Assembly: GCA_024684065.1 (NCBI GenBank)
Contig: JAIKXO010000244.1
Location: 1-36,790 of the forward strand
From: Lachnospiraceae bacterium
GTDB taxonomy: Bacteria > Bacillota_A > Clostridia > Lachnospirales > Lachnospiraceae
Direction of reading: 5' to 3'
Length of the DNA stretch: 36,790 nucleotides
The number at the start of each line of letters is the position of its first letter. Positions within the stretch are counted from its first letter, which is position 1. Positions 8,701 through 16,368 of the stretch are shown here, in pieces. The position numbers and the translations under genes are program-made. The notes beneath the pieces were generated by a model. It did not search any database, had not been told where the DNA came from, and saw only the letters and a list, made by a program, of their open reading frames with translations.

Positions 8701-9006
8701 ATGTCAAAAGAATTATGGTATTCACTTGAGATCAAGGAGCAATTGTCAAATATTCACGGTGAAGTAGTCCGAATGATAAGATCAAGGAATAATTATCTGA
8801 ATGGAAGGGCTTCCAGGGATAGTTCCGGGGTATATTTAAATAAAATACATGATCTTATTTCTATGACTAATTCCGATCCAAAGAATATTAAAAGACAAAA
8901 AGAACTGCTTGATGAAGAGAATGAATTAAAACGCTGGATTGATAAAGAAGTTGATGACCAATATATCCTGCGTTATTGGGAGCAATATACAAATGCGATC
9001 AGTTAA
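8701..9006 (+). CDS. Small helical protein paired with DUF5674, unknown function
   Basis: A charged, 101-residue protein without membrane segments, predicted to be mostly helical, with coiled-coil-like stretches around residues 60-85 (NIKRQKELLDEENELKRW). I recognise no family. It begins 5 bp after the DUF5674 stop and shares its AT-rich composition. The tight pairing of two small genes of odd composition recalls toxin-antitoxin organisation, but no toxin or DNA-binding motif is visible. It could equally be a simple accessory subunit. Confidence 0.6.
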   Translation: MSKELWYSLEIKEQLSNIHGEVVRMIRSRNNYLNGRASRDSSGVYLNKIHDLISMTNSDPKNIKRQKELLDEENELKRWIDKEVDDQYILRYWEQYTNAIS

Positions 9007-9071
9007 TTATCATTTGGGATCATAATATGGTATAGTCTGCAGATAAAGGGTTTTAAAAATCCTCTGAACTT

Positions 9072-10052
9072 TTATAACATACCGATCCTGAACATATGTA
9101 TCATTTCATTTCCGACGCTCAGGCAGGAGGGATTATTGGGGACCTCGCTCCTTAAGTACCATCCGCCTTCGGAAAGCTCATTTTCCTGAAGCTTTATGGT
9201 GTCATCTCCGTCGAGCTCGGCTGTGAAGCCTATCATCTGGGCATAGGATAAGCCCCAGGGCTGATTTTTGTAATATTTCAGATTTTTCACCTTTAAACCG
9301 GTTTCTTCAAGCGCTTCGCGGTGTATGGCCTGTTCAAAGGATTCTCCTATCTCAACAAAGCCTGCAACGAGAGCAAGCTTCCTGTAGCTTCCGTAATTGT
9401 TCCGCACAAGCAAAAGCCTGTCCTCATCCGGGGTTTTACCTTTTTTAATAATAGCTACGATTATTGCGGGAGAGATCTTCGGATATTCTATATTCCCGCA
9501 GGCAGGACAGACCATGGCGCGTTCCGTTTTGGAAGGTTCGGTTTCAGCACGGCAGAATCCGCAATATCTTCTTGAACGTTTCCACCAGGCCATATGTGAA
9601 CCCGTTGCGGCCGCAAAAATGACCGGGGTCATGGAGCCCGGGTCTGCTGAAAGGGATTTGATATTATTTGCCGATTCAACAAACAGAAGATCCCGCAAAC
9701 GGTTTATATTCATTGTAAAGAAAAGCCTCTCATTATCGCTTAAGGCATTGGCTCTTGTGATCAGCTGTTCGCTGTTTTCCATAACAGGAAAGGTCTTTAA
9801 GTCGGGATCGGCCAGGAAGTAGTTTTCCTCTGAAATGGCAAAAAGATAATAGGCATTGTCCAGGATCTTTTTGTATTGAGGCTTCATGAATTCAAGCTCC
9901 TTAAGGTCGGAGAATTTCGGAAGAAATATCCGGCCGTTTTCTATGTATGCAAGGACACTGTTCTTATCATATGCCAGGGCATAGTCGGAGTCGGAAGCCT
10001 TTTTAAAAGTAAATGAGGGGTTGTATTTTTTAGGGTGGATTTCGTGGATCAT
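9072..10052 (-). CDS. nudC: NAD+ diphosphatase / Nudix hydrolase NudC
   Basis: Hydrolyses NAD(H) to NMN(H) and AMP; in some bacteria NudC also removes NAD caps from RNA. The 326 residues comprise an N-terminal Nudix-associated domain (about 1-155), a four-Cys zinc ribbon (Cys164, Cys167, Cys182, Cys185) and a catalytic Nudix domain. The Nudix box runs from Gly231 to Leu253 (GFVEIGESFEQ...REALEETGL). After it comes QPWGLS, matching the NudC-specific QPWPFPxS motif. It is longer than E. coli NudC (257) mainly at the N-terminus. It has no close operon partner. Its upstream region holds a hairpin-repeat array and then the SRP RNA gene on the same strand, so some transcription may come from there. 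Confidence 0.92.
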   Translation of the reverse strand: MIHEIHPKKYNPSFTFKKASDSDYALAYDKNSVLAYIENGRIFLPKFSDLKELEFMKPQYKKILDNAYYLFAISEENYFLADPDLKTFPVMENSEQLITRANALSDNERLFFTMNINRLRDLLFVESANNIKSLSADPGSMTPVIFAAATGSHMAWWKRSRRYCGFCRAETEPSKTERAMVCPACGNIEYPKISPAIIVAIIKKGKTPDEDRLLLVRNNYGSYRKLALVAGFVEIGESFEQAIHREALEETGLKVKNLKYYKNQPWGLSYAQMIGFTAELDGDDTIKLQENELSEGGWYLRSEVPNNPSCLSVGNEMIHMFRIGML

Positions 10053-10098
10053 GGTTGTTATATGAAGTCGCTCGGATTTTAATTGTAATATAACAAAG

Positions 10099-10440
10099 GT
10101 GAATCCTCACTGAAGCTCGGATTCACGCAAAAAACATCTGAAGATGTTTTTTGTCGTTCCAACTTTCCTTTGGAAAGTTGGAACTTCACTAAAGCTCGGG
10201 TTCACGCAGAAATTTTCTAAAGAAAATTTCTGTCGTTCGAATTTTCCTTGACAATATTAAGAAAGGCGAATCTTCGCTAAAGCTCAGATTCGCGCAAAAA
10301 ACATCTAAAGATGTTTTTTGTCGCTCGAATTTTTCTTGACAATATTAGAAAGGTGAATCCTCGCTAAAGCTCGGATTCGCGCAAAAAACATCTAAAGATG
10401 TTTTTTGTCGTTCCAACTTTCCTTTGGAAAGTTGGAACTT
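10099..10440 (-). repeat. Four-unit hairpin repeat array between SRP RNA and nudC
   Basis: Four related units of about 75-90 bp start near 10099, 10187, 10264 and 10351. Each has a first hairpin (GTGAATCC or GCGAATCC pairing with GGATTCAC or GGATTCGC around a CTAAAGCTC-type loop). A second hairpin follows: AAAAAACATC-TGAA-GATGTTTTTT in units 1, 3 and 4 (TAAA loop in 3 and 4), replaced by AGAAATTTTC-TAAA-GAAAATTTCT in unit 2. Units 1 and 4 add a third, TTCCAACTTTCC-TTT-GGAAAGTTGGAA; units 2 and 3 instead carry a stretch with TTGACAATATTA. The swapped stem in unit 2 stays perfectly paired, so the fold rather than the sequence seems kept. No reading frame fits. The last hairpin abuts the SRP RNA 3' end and may help end that transcript. 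Confidence 0.8.
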
Positions 10441-10704
10441 CTGCATCCTGCGTCGACCGCTTCTCTTCACACGTTACCTGCTAAGCCAGCTCAACCCAGG
10501 CACCCTTGCGGCACATAGGAACATCTGCTTAGTGCTGCTTCATTCCTGACCTGACACGGTTCACGGAGTCCTATTGCGCAAGACCCGGATCTCAGCACTG
10601 TCAAAAACAGGGCAGCTATGAAAATAGGCAGCCTCGGCAGGATATCACCCCTGCTATAGCGGATTTCAGGTACAGGGAGCCGCTACTTCCCCGGCTGCAG
10701 AATA
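10439..10704 (-). ncRNA. ffs: Signal recognition particle RNA, large clostridial type
   Basis: RNA scaffold of the signal recognition particle; with Ffh it targets nascent membrane proteins. On the minus strand the conserved S-domain core is plain: GTGTCAGGTCAGGAATGAAG followed by CAGCACTAAG, with the GTGCCGCAAGGGTGCCTGG segment downstream. The 5' part contains ACCTGAAATCCGCTATAGC and CGAGGCTGCCTA, which belong to the Alu domain kept in Bacillus and Clostridia. The 5' TCTGCA can pair with a 3' TGCAGA, which sets the ends to within a few bases. The length of about 265 nt fits the Gram-positive 6S-type scRNA. Confidence 0.92.
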
Positions 10705-10709
10705 GAATT

Positions 10710-10739
10710 ATTGTATCATAGAACCGGTGCAGTGCGCAA
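10710..10739 (-). promoter_or_regulatory. SRP RNA promoter
   Basis: Reading leftward: TTGCGC (10739-10734), an 18-base spacer and TACAAT (10715-10710). This puts the start near 10703, the predicted RNA 5' end. Confidence 0.7.
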
Positions 10740-10740
10740 G

Positions 10741-11089
10741 CAGTTACAATTCAGCGCCTGATCAGCGTTTTATTGTAACGCACATCGTCACTCCTTAATC
10801 GCCTTCGGCGATGGACGATGTGCTGTTGGCTATATTTACATTATCTGCCCGAGCCACGCAGTAAATGCGTGGCTCGGGACTGAACAGTAACCGCAAGTTA
10901 TCATTAAGCCCCGATATATTTGCGATATACTTGTTATCATGCCGCAAAGGCTTTAAAATATATGTGATCAGAGTCTGTCAGATCTTGTTGCCATTGGCTA
11001 ATCTGCTGATAGTCAGTAACAGGCTCAGGCACTTTTATAATTTATCAGATTTATAAAAAACATAATCGGTAAGGAGGCTTTAAAACAGT
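10741..11089. other. Intergenic region with two strong hairpins
   Basis: No gene is supported here. One hairpin pairs GCACATCGTC (10780-10789) with GACGATGTGC (10814-10823) and encloses a smaller ATCGCC-TTCG-GGCGAT-type stem. A second has a 13-bp perfect stem, CCCGAGCCACGCA (10848-10860) with TGCGTGGCTCGGG (10866-10878). Neither has a T-tail on either strand, so they look like members of the region's dispersed hairpin repeats rather than terminators. The ribosome site AAGGAGG of the lipid kinase is at 11071-11077. Confidence 0.6.
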
Positions 11090-12019
11090 TTGTATATCGT
11101 TGTTAATCCCGTTACCGGAGGAGGTAGGGGCAGAAAGATCTTTGAGAAAACAGAACCGGTTTTCCGGCAGGCGGGGATTGCGTATGAGGTCATCTATTCC
11201 GGAGGGAAAAAGAGCATACAGGACATCGTCGCAAAGCTTACGGCGGAAGCTTCGGGGGAAAAGGACGGAAAATATACGGATATCGTTATCATTGGCGGTG
11301 ACGGTTCCATGAACGAAGCGATTAACGGGATAGCGGATTTTGAGCATACCAGGATCGGGTATATTCCTGCCGGAAGCGGAAATGATCTTGCGAGAGGGTT
11401 AGGGCTTCCGAAGAATGCAAAGAAGGCCGCCTTAAGGATCGTATCCCGGAAAACGATAAGGACCATAGATATCGGGGAAGCCAGGGCAGGTGAAAAGAAG
11501 AGGCTTTTTAACATCAGCTCCGGCATCGGCTTTGACGCGGAAAGCTGCTATTATGTGGATCATTCAAGGCTTAAAAGAGTTCTTAACGGTATAGGCCTTG
11601 GTAAGCTCATTTATATTACCGTTGCCATTTTCCTTATCATAAAAAACAGACGGTTTGTATGCAGGATAGAAACCGGTGACGGTAAGGAACGGATATATGA
11701 CGACTGCCTCTTTGCCGTGTGCATGAATCATCGATATGAAGGCGGAGGTTTCATGTTCTGTCCTGAAGCAGCGGATGATGACGGAATGCTTGACTTCTGT
11801 GTTGTAAACGGGATCGGTCCGGCAAAATTTTTCAGGATGTTTCCGACTGCTTTAAAAGGACGGCATACCGGATTTCCACAGATTGATATTTTTAAGGCAG
11901 AGAAAGCCGTGATCCACACATCTAAACTCTGCCATATTCATGTAGACGGAGAGGCCGGGAGCAGGAGCAGAAAGCTAAAGCTATCCGTCAGCAAAAACAG
12001 GCTGAAGCTGCTTGTATGA
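11090..12019 (+). CDS. YegS/BmrU-family lipid (diacylglycerol-type) kinase
   Basis: Soluble or peripheral kinase phosphorylating a lipid such as diacylglycerol. It is the DgkB/YegS type, distinct from the small membrane DgkA. The 309 residues open with the family's IVVNP(x)GGG phosphate-binding start. They contain the nucleotide motif GGDGSMNE (69-76) and IPAGSGNDLARGLG further on, followed by the C-terminal beta domain ending in HVDGEAG. The start codon is TTG, behind AAGGAGG. It fits because homologues start with a similar M-(Y)-IVNP sequence and no upstream ATG is available. The gene is convergent with tadA. Confidence 0.88.
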   Translation: MYIVVNPVTGGGRGRKIFEKTEPVFRQAGIAYEVIYSGGKKSIQDIVAKLTAEASGEKDGKYTDIVIIGGDGSMNEAINGIADFEHTRIGYIPAGSGNDLARGLGLPKNAKKAALRIVSRKTIRTIDIGEARAGEKKRLFNISSGIGFDAESCYYVDHSRLKRVLNGIGLGKLIYITVAIFLIIKNRRFVCRIETGDGKERIYDDCLFAVCMNHRYEGGGFMFCPEAADDDGMLDFCVVNGIGPAKFFRMFPTALKGRHTGFPQIDIFKAEKAVIHTSKLCHIHVDGEAGSRSRKLKLSVSKNRLKLLV

Positions 12020-12030
12020 ACTGAATATGA

Positions 12031-12055
12031 AAAACAGGCGGGTTCCGTTGTTTTT
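12031..12055. terminator. Probable bidirectional terminator between the lipid kinase and tadA
   Basis: AAAACAGGCGG and CCGTTGTTTTT form a stem with one bulge and a three-base loop, with A-rich and T-rich flanks. The hairpin sits between two convergent genes and overlaps the tadA stop. Confidence 0.5.
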
Positions 12056-12539
12056 ATGTAAGAGAGGCTGTTTTTTCCTCTTTGAGCGCTGTGCGCAGAT
12101 CCGCAAAAAAGCCAGAAAGCAGGCTGCTGCATTCTTCCTCAAGCACACCCTTTTCTATTTCTGTCTTATGATTGAATTCGTCCATCTGCAGAAGGTTAAG
12201 TATAGAGCCGGCACAGCCTGATTTCGGGCTCATGCAGCCGATAACGCAGCGGTCGATCCTTGACTGGACTATGGCTCCGGCACACATCTGACAGGGTTCT
12301 AAGGTCACATACATGGTACAGCCTTCAAGGCGCCAGTCTCCGAGCTTTTTACTGGCCTTCCGGATGGCGATGAGTTCCGCATGAGACAGAGTGTTTTTGT
12401 CAGCCTTCCTACGGTTATATCCTCTTGCGATCACTTTTCCTTCATAAACTATAACGCAGCCTATGGGCACCTCGTTTATCGCGAGCGCTTTTTCAGCCTG
12501 CTTCAGGGCCTGCTTCATAAATTTTTCGTCAATAGTCAT
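12054..12539 (-). CDS. tadA: tRNA-specific adenosine deaminase TadA
   Basis: Deaminates A34 to inosine in the wobble position of tRNA-Arg(ACG). The zinc site is complete: His53 and catalytic Glu55 in HAELIAI, and Cys83 and Cys86 in LEPCQMCAGAI. The 161 residues are normal for the family. N-terminal MKQALKQAEKA and PIGCVIV also match. The ATG is preceded by AGGAACG. It is an essential housekeeping gene, convergent with the lipid kinase and divergent from nrdG2. Confidence 0.95.
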   Translation of the reverse strand: MTIDEKFMKQALKQAEKALAINEVPIGCVIVYEGKVIARGYNRRKADKNTLSHAELIAIRKASKKLGDWRLEGCTMYVTLEPCQMCAGAIVQSRIDRCVIGCMSPKSGCAGSILNLLQMDEFNHKTEIEKGVLEEECSSLLSGFFADLRTALKEEKTASLT

Positions 12540-12641
12540 CTTGCGTTCCTATGCTTATTTTCTTATAATTCTGTTATTGTGTGTAGATCGGGCAGATATC
12601 TTATGATGATCACAATACAATGATGATATCACTTTTGGCTT

Positions 12642-12660
12642 TCACATCACAATGATGTGA
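12642..12660. promoter_or_regulatory. Perfect palindrome upstream of the NrdG2-type gene
   Basis: TCACATCA-CAA-TGATGTGA is a perfect 8-bp inverted repeat 40 bp ahead of the TTG start, between two divergent genes. A related TGATGAT/ATCA pattern occurs just upstream (12604-12631). It may be an operator or an RNA hairpin; no binding protein is suggested. Confidence 0.4.
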
Positions 12661-12699
12661 GGGTCATATGTTACATAGTATATAGGAAAGGAGCCTGCC

Positions 12700-13395
12700 T
12701 TGCAAATCTGCGGCCTTCAGAAAACCACGCTTCTTGATTATCCCGGAAAGGTAGCAGCCACTATATTTATAGCCGGCTGTAACTTCCGGTGTTCTTATTG
12801 CCATAATATGAATATAGTCGAGGATTTTGAAGGTCTTCCCCGGATTTCCGAGGAAGAGATTCTGTCTTTCCTGAAAAAAAGAGAAGGGATCCTTGACGGA
12901 GTATGTATTACAGGAGGCGAGCCGACCCTGTACAAGGAGCTTCCGGATTTTATGGAAAGGATAAAGCGGCTCGGTTTTCTGGTTAAACTTGATACTAACG
13001 GGACAAATCCTGAAATGTTGGGTATATTGATCAGGGATGGTCTGACAGATTATGTTGCAATGGATATTAAAACGTCACTTAATAATTATCCCCAGGTTGC
13101 CGGAATTTCCCGGGTTGATACAGACAGGCTCAGGCAGAGCATTGATATTCTTCTTTCAGAAAGAATTCCTTATGAATTCAGGACTACAGTCGTCAGAGAA
13201 TACCATACTTTTAAGGTATTTGAAGAGATCGGAGAGATGATAAGAGGCTGTAAAAACTACTATCTACAGGCATTCAAAGATTCCGAATATGTCAGGCTTC
13301 ATACCCTGACCTCATATAATAAAGAAGAGCTGCAGGGCATTGCCGGGCAGCTCGAAAAATATGATGTTAAAGCATATGTAAGAGGTATTGATTAG
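12700..13395 (+). CDS. nrdG: Radical SAM activating enzyme, NrdG2 family (anaerobic ribonucleotide reductase activase type)
   Basis: Radical S-adenosylmethionine protein that would install a glycyl radical on anaerobic ribonucleotide reductase. The 4Fe-4S motif is CNFRCSYC (Cys27, Cys31, Cys34). The N-terminus GLQKTTLLDYPGKVAATIF is the hallmark of the NrdG2 subgroup, and CITGGEPTL is the SAM-binding GGE region. The 231 residues are usual for this subgroup, which is longer than E. coli NrdG. The start is TTG behind AAAGGAG; homologues begin at this point with Met. No reductase gene is in the window, so the substrate is assigned by family only. A related glycyl-radical enzyme is an alternative. 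Confidence 0.85.
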   Translation: MQICGLQKTTLLDYPGKVAATIFIAGCNFRCSYCHNMNIVEDFEGLPRISEEEILSFLKKREGILDGVCITGGEPTLYKELPDFMERIKRLGFLVKLDTNGTNPEMLGILIRDGLTDYVAMDIKTSLNNYPQVAGISRVDTDRLRQSIDILLSERIPYEFRTTVVREYHTFKVFEEIGEMIRGCKNYYLQAFKDSEYVRLHTLTSYNKEELQGIAGQLEKYDVKAYVRGID

Positions 13396-13526
13396 GGCGG
13401 GTTATTTATTTTTAACAAAGCCGGTGCACACCCGTTACCGGTTATAAATTTCAAACAGATTAAAAAAGTTGTGTATACATATCCCGCAGGGATGTTTTAA
13501 CAGATCGGGCCAATAATACGAAAAGA

Positions 13527-14615
13527 TCAGCTTACCGGCTCGTCCATATATTTGATATAGCTTTCAACCATCAAAGCAAGCTTTAAGGTCAGCGCATCCT
13601 CAAAGACCCTCACATCAAGACCCGTTGCTCTTTCCAGCTTTTCGATCCTGTATACGAGCGTATTTCTGTGAATATAGAGCTGTCTGGAGGTTTCGGAAAC
13701 ATTCAGGCTGTTTTCAAAGAATTTATTTACTGTAATAAGGATCTCCTCATCCAGCTCGTCCAAAGCAGCTTCCCCGAAGATCTCATTTATAAACATTTTA
13801 CAGAGGTTTACGGGAAGCTGGTAGATAAGCCTTCCTATTCCAAGGGAGCTGTAGGCGACAATACTTTTTTCAGCGTAGAAGATCTTTCCCACATCCAAAG
13901 CCATGGTCGCTTCCTTATAAGATTTGGAAATCCCTTTTATTTCATTAACAACCGTGCCATAGGCCACCCGGGCATTTTCCATTGCTTCCGATGCGAGCAT
14001 GTCTATGAGCATTTTAGCGGTTTCGTCAAGCTCTGTGGCGTACTCACCCGGATTTTCCACCGACTTAATAACAACGATATGATTTTCGTCAACGCTTGTC
14101 ACATAATCGCCGTTTTGCTGGTTGAAGAGCTCCTTTACCATTTCCAGGGCCACATGGTTTTTTTCAGGCTTTATCTCAATAACAAAGACACATCTCGACT
14201 GGACCGCTTCGATATGAAGCTTCTGGGCCCTGTTATAGATATCCACGAGCAGAAGGTTGTCGAGCAGCAGATTCTGATAAAAACTGTTTTTATCAATCCT
14301 GTCCTTGTAGGCCACGATCAGGTTCTGAAGCTGGTTTGCCGTAAGCTTTCCCACCAGGAAGGCTTCTCCTTCTCCAAACACCGCAAGGATATGGCTTAGC
14401 TGTCCTTCATCGTTTACCTTGAAGAGAAGCTGTCCCTTCATTTCCTGAACCTCCGCGGGAGACTGCATGAAGCTTAAAAGAACGCTTTTATCTATGAGCT
14501 TTTCCTCGTCGGTCTGGGCGATCACATTTCCCAGGGAATCGGTAACAAGAAAATCAAGTTTGGAAATGTTGTGTATATCGTCAATGCAATTTTGTATGGT
14601 CTGGTTGGAAATCAT
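13527..14615 (-). CDS. CdaR-like transcriptional regulator (diacid-recognition / PucR-type HTH)
   Basis: Regulator of 362 residues. The N-terminal sugar-diacid-recognition-like domain opens with IQNCIDDIHNISKLDFLVTD. A GGDEF-like/linker middle follows, with a PucR-type HTH at the C-terminus (about residues 310-345: NVSETSRQLYIHRNTLVYRI, then EKLERATGLDV). Family members activate glycerate, glucarate or related sugar-acid genes. Here it diverges from galK-galT, and a hydroxyacid dehydrogenase lies beyond those genes, so it may sense a sugar or sugar acid and control this cluster. The link is inferred from position only. The ligand is unknown. Confidence 0.85.
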   Translation of the reverse strand: MISNQTIQNCIDDIHNISKLDFLVTDSLGNVIAQTDEEKLIDKSVLLSFMQSPAEVQEMKGQLLFKVNDEGQLSHILAVFGEGEAFLVGKLTANQLQNLIVAYKDRIDKNSFYQNLLLDNLLLVDIYNRAQKLHIEAVQSRCVFVIEIKPEKNHVALEMVKELFNQQNGDYVTSVDENHIVVIKSVENPGEYATELDETAKMLIDMLASEAMENARVAYGTVVNEIKGISKSYKEATMALDVGKIFYAEKSIVAYSSLGIGRLIYQLPVNLCKMFINEIFGEAALDELDEEILITVNKFFENSLNVSETSRQLYIHRNTLVYRIEKLERATGLDVRVFEDALTLKLALMVESYIKYMDEPVS

Positions 14616-14696
14616 ATGGTTCCTTTCTCAGCTGTGATTGTGTATGGCCTGTAATGATATTCATTTGTAAAAAGTGTCGAAATTCTTTTAATATTG

Positions 14697-14732
14697 TATC
14701 AAAAATATGGATAATATTCCAGTATTTTGATA
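14697..14732. promoter_or_regulatory. Inverted repeat in the cdaR-like/galK divergent region
   Basis: TATCAAAAATA (14697-14707) and TATTTTGATA (14723-14732) form an inverted repeat with a 15-base centre. It contains -10-like sequences for both directions: TACAAT leftward and TAAAAT rightward at 14731-14736. The symmetric, AT-rich placement between divergent genes suggests an operator, possibly for the CdaR-like protein. Confidence 0.4.
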
Positions 14733-14748
14733 AAATGTAGGAAGCTAT

Positions 14749-14937
14749 ATGAATAAAAAACATAAGGATTTAAAGATATCTTATGCTGCCGTGAAAAATG
14801 GAAAGATAATGATCCGGCTGGAAAACAGGAGGACCGACAAAGATTAAAGCCTGCACACGGGAGTACAGTTTATAAACAGGCTGACGCAGGATCTGCAGGA
14901 CTTAAGTTACAGTTTTACGGGCGGCGAGTATATATAA
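14749..14937 (+). pseudogene. Possible decayed small gene ahead of galK
   Basis: An ATG behind GGAAG opens a 32-codon frame ending in TAA (14845-14847). The same frame continues without another stop to 14937, where a TAA sits directly ahead of the galK ribosome site. The continuation (HTGVQFINRLTQDLQDLSYS) looks protein-like. This could be a gene broken by one nonsense change, a short leader peptide, or chance. I recognise no family. Confidence 0.25.
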
Positions 14938-14949
14938 GGAGGATTCGAT

Positions 14950-16230
14950 ATGCTTTCATCGGAAGCCGTCAGGGCTTTAAAGAACAACGAATACAAGGAG
15001 CTTCTAAAGGATATCTATGTCGATGAGGCGGTACTGGAGCATCAGCGCACAAGATATATCGAAGCTGTTGAAAAGTTTGAAGAGCTGTACGGGGAGAAGG
15101 AAATAAGTATTTATTCCGCCCCCGGAAGGACCGAGATCTGCGGAAACCATACGGATCATCAGCATGGAGCCGTGCTTGCTGCCGCGATCAATCTGGATAT
15201 TATCGCTGTAGTGGTTAAGACAGATGACAATATAATAAAAGTCATGTCGGGAACCTATGATATAAAGCCGATCTCCATGAATGAGCTTAAAGCGAAGGAG
15301 GAGGAAAAAGGCACATCCGAGGCTCTGATAAGAGGCGTCGCCGCCAGGTTTTCAGAGGACGGTTACAATATCGGAGGGTTTAAAGCGTATATGACCAGCG
15401 AGGTCATGGGGGGCTCGGGACTTTCTTCGTCTGCGGCTTTTGAGGTCCTTATAGGGACCATACTTTCCGGCCTCTATAACGATATGACAGTTTCCCCGGT
15501 ATATATCGCTCAGGCCTCCCAGTATTCCGAAAATGAATATTTCGGAAAGCCCTGCGGATTGATGGATCAGATGGCTTCAAGCGTCGGAAGCTTAGTCAAT
15601 ATAGATTTTAAGGATCCGGGAGCGCCGATCGTAAATAAACTCAGTGTCGATTTTGATAAATTTGGGCATGCGCTCTGCATTGTGGACATAAAAGGGGATC
15701 ATAGCGATCTTACGCCCGAATACGCCGCAGTTACGGTCGAAATGAGAAAGGTATCGGAGTTTTTTGGCTGCAATTACTTAAGGGAGGTAGACCCTGCCGC
15801 ATTTTATGAGAAACTTCCTGAAGTCAGAAAACAGACAGGCGACAGGGCGGTACTCAGGGCTATCCATTTCTTTGCGGATCACGAAAGGGTCGGGAAGCAG
15901 GTAAAGGCACTGGAAAAGGGAGATTTTGAGGAATTTAAGAAGCTTATCATCGAATCGGGCGACAGTTCCTTTAAATATCTCCAGAATGTATATGCAGCCT
16001 CTGATGTTCAAAATCAGGGAGTTCCCATAGGGCTTGCGCTTTCAGAGAAGATCCTTGAAGGAAGGGGAGCGTACAGGATCCACGGCGGCGGTTTCGGAGG
16101 AACTATCCAGGTTTTCGTTCCCAATGAGCTTGTGGATGAATATAAGACCGGGATAGAAAAATACTTCGGAGAAGGAGCCTGCCATGTGCTCAGGATAAGA
16201 AAATACGGCGGACGGGCCGTGCTTTCGTAA
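14950..16230 (+). CDS. galK: Galactokinase
   Basis: Phosphorylates alpha-D-galactose to galactose-1-phosphate with ATP, the first step of the Leloir pathway, in the cytoplasm. GHMP-kinase signatures are present: the galactokinase motif SAPGRTEICGNHTDHQHG near residues 56-73, the ATP loop GGSGLSSSAAFE, and the C-terminal GGGFGGTIQVF. The 426 residues include a slightly extended N-terminus, as seen in clostridial enzymes. The ATG follows AAGGAGG. galT follows after 138 bp on the same strand. That gap holds a hairpin (GGATCCTTT at 16266-16274 with AAAGGATCC) and no T-run, so the genes are probably co-transcribed. Confidence 0.95.
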   Translation: MLSSEAVRALKNNEYKELLKDIYVDEAVLEHQRTRYIEAVEKFEELYGEKEISIYSAPGRTEICGNHTDHQHGAVLAAAINLDIIAVVVKTDDNIIKVMSGTYDIKPISMNELKAKEEEKGTSEALIRGVAARFSEDGYNIGGFKAYMTSEVMGGSGLSSSAAFEVLIGTILSGLYNDMTVSPVYIAQASQYSENEYFGKPCGLMDQMASSVGSLVNIDFKDPGAPIVNKLSVDFDKFGHALCIVDIKGDHSDLTPEYAAVTVEMRKVSEFFGCNYLREVDPAAFYEKLPEVRKQTGDRAVLRAIHFFADHERVGKQVKALEKGDFEEFKKLIIESGDSSFKYLQNVYAASDVQNQGVPIGLALSEKILEGRGAYRIHGGGFGGTIQVFVPNELVDEYKTGIEKYFGEGACHVLRIRKYGGRAVLS

Positions 16231-16265
16231 GGATATGAGACCGTAAAAGGGGTAACAGGAACAAA

Positions 16266-16295
16266 GGATCCTTTATTTCAGATATAAAAGGATCC
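16266..16295 (+). other. Hairpin in the galK-galT intergenic gap
   Basis: GGATCCTTT and AAAGGATCC form a perfect 9-bp stem without a following T-run. It may stabilise or process the galK-galT message rather than terminate it. Confidence 0.45.
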
Positions 16296-16368
16296 CTACC
16301 GGGACTTAAAATGCCGGATAAATGATATCTGAAAAAGAAACTATACTAACCGGGAGAAGGACTCTGAT

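Noticed and set aside
9007..9071. Terminator between the AT-rich pair and nudC
   Set aside because: AGGGTTTT/AAAATCCT pairing is short and A/T-only; too weak to call.
10099..10440. Possible CRISPR array
   Set aside because: Units are hairpins in tandem, with no constant-length unique spacers between identical direct repeats and no cas genes nearby.
13668..14399. 243-codon plus-strand frame opposite the CdaR-like gene
   Set aside because: Lies wholly within a well-supported gene on the other strand, with no ribosome site and no recognisable family.
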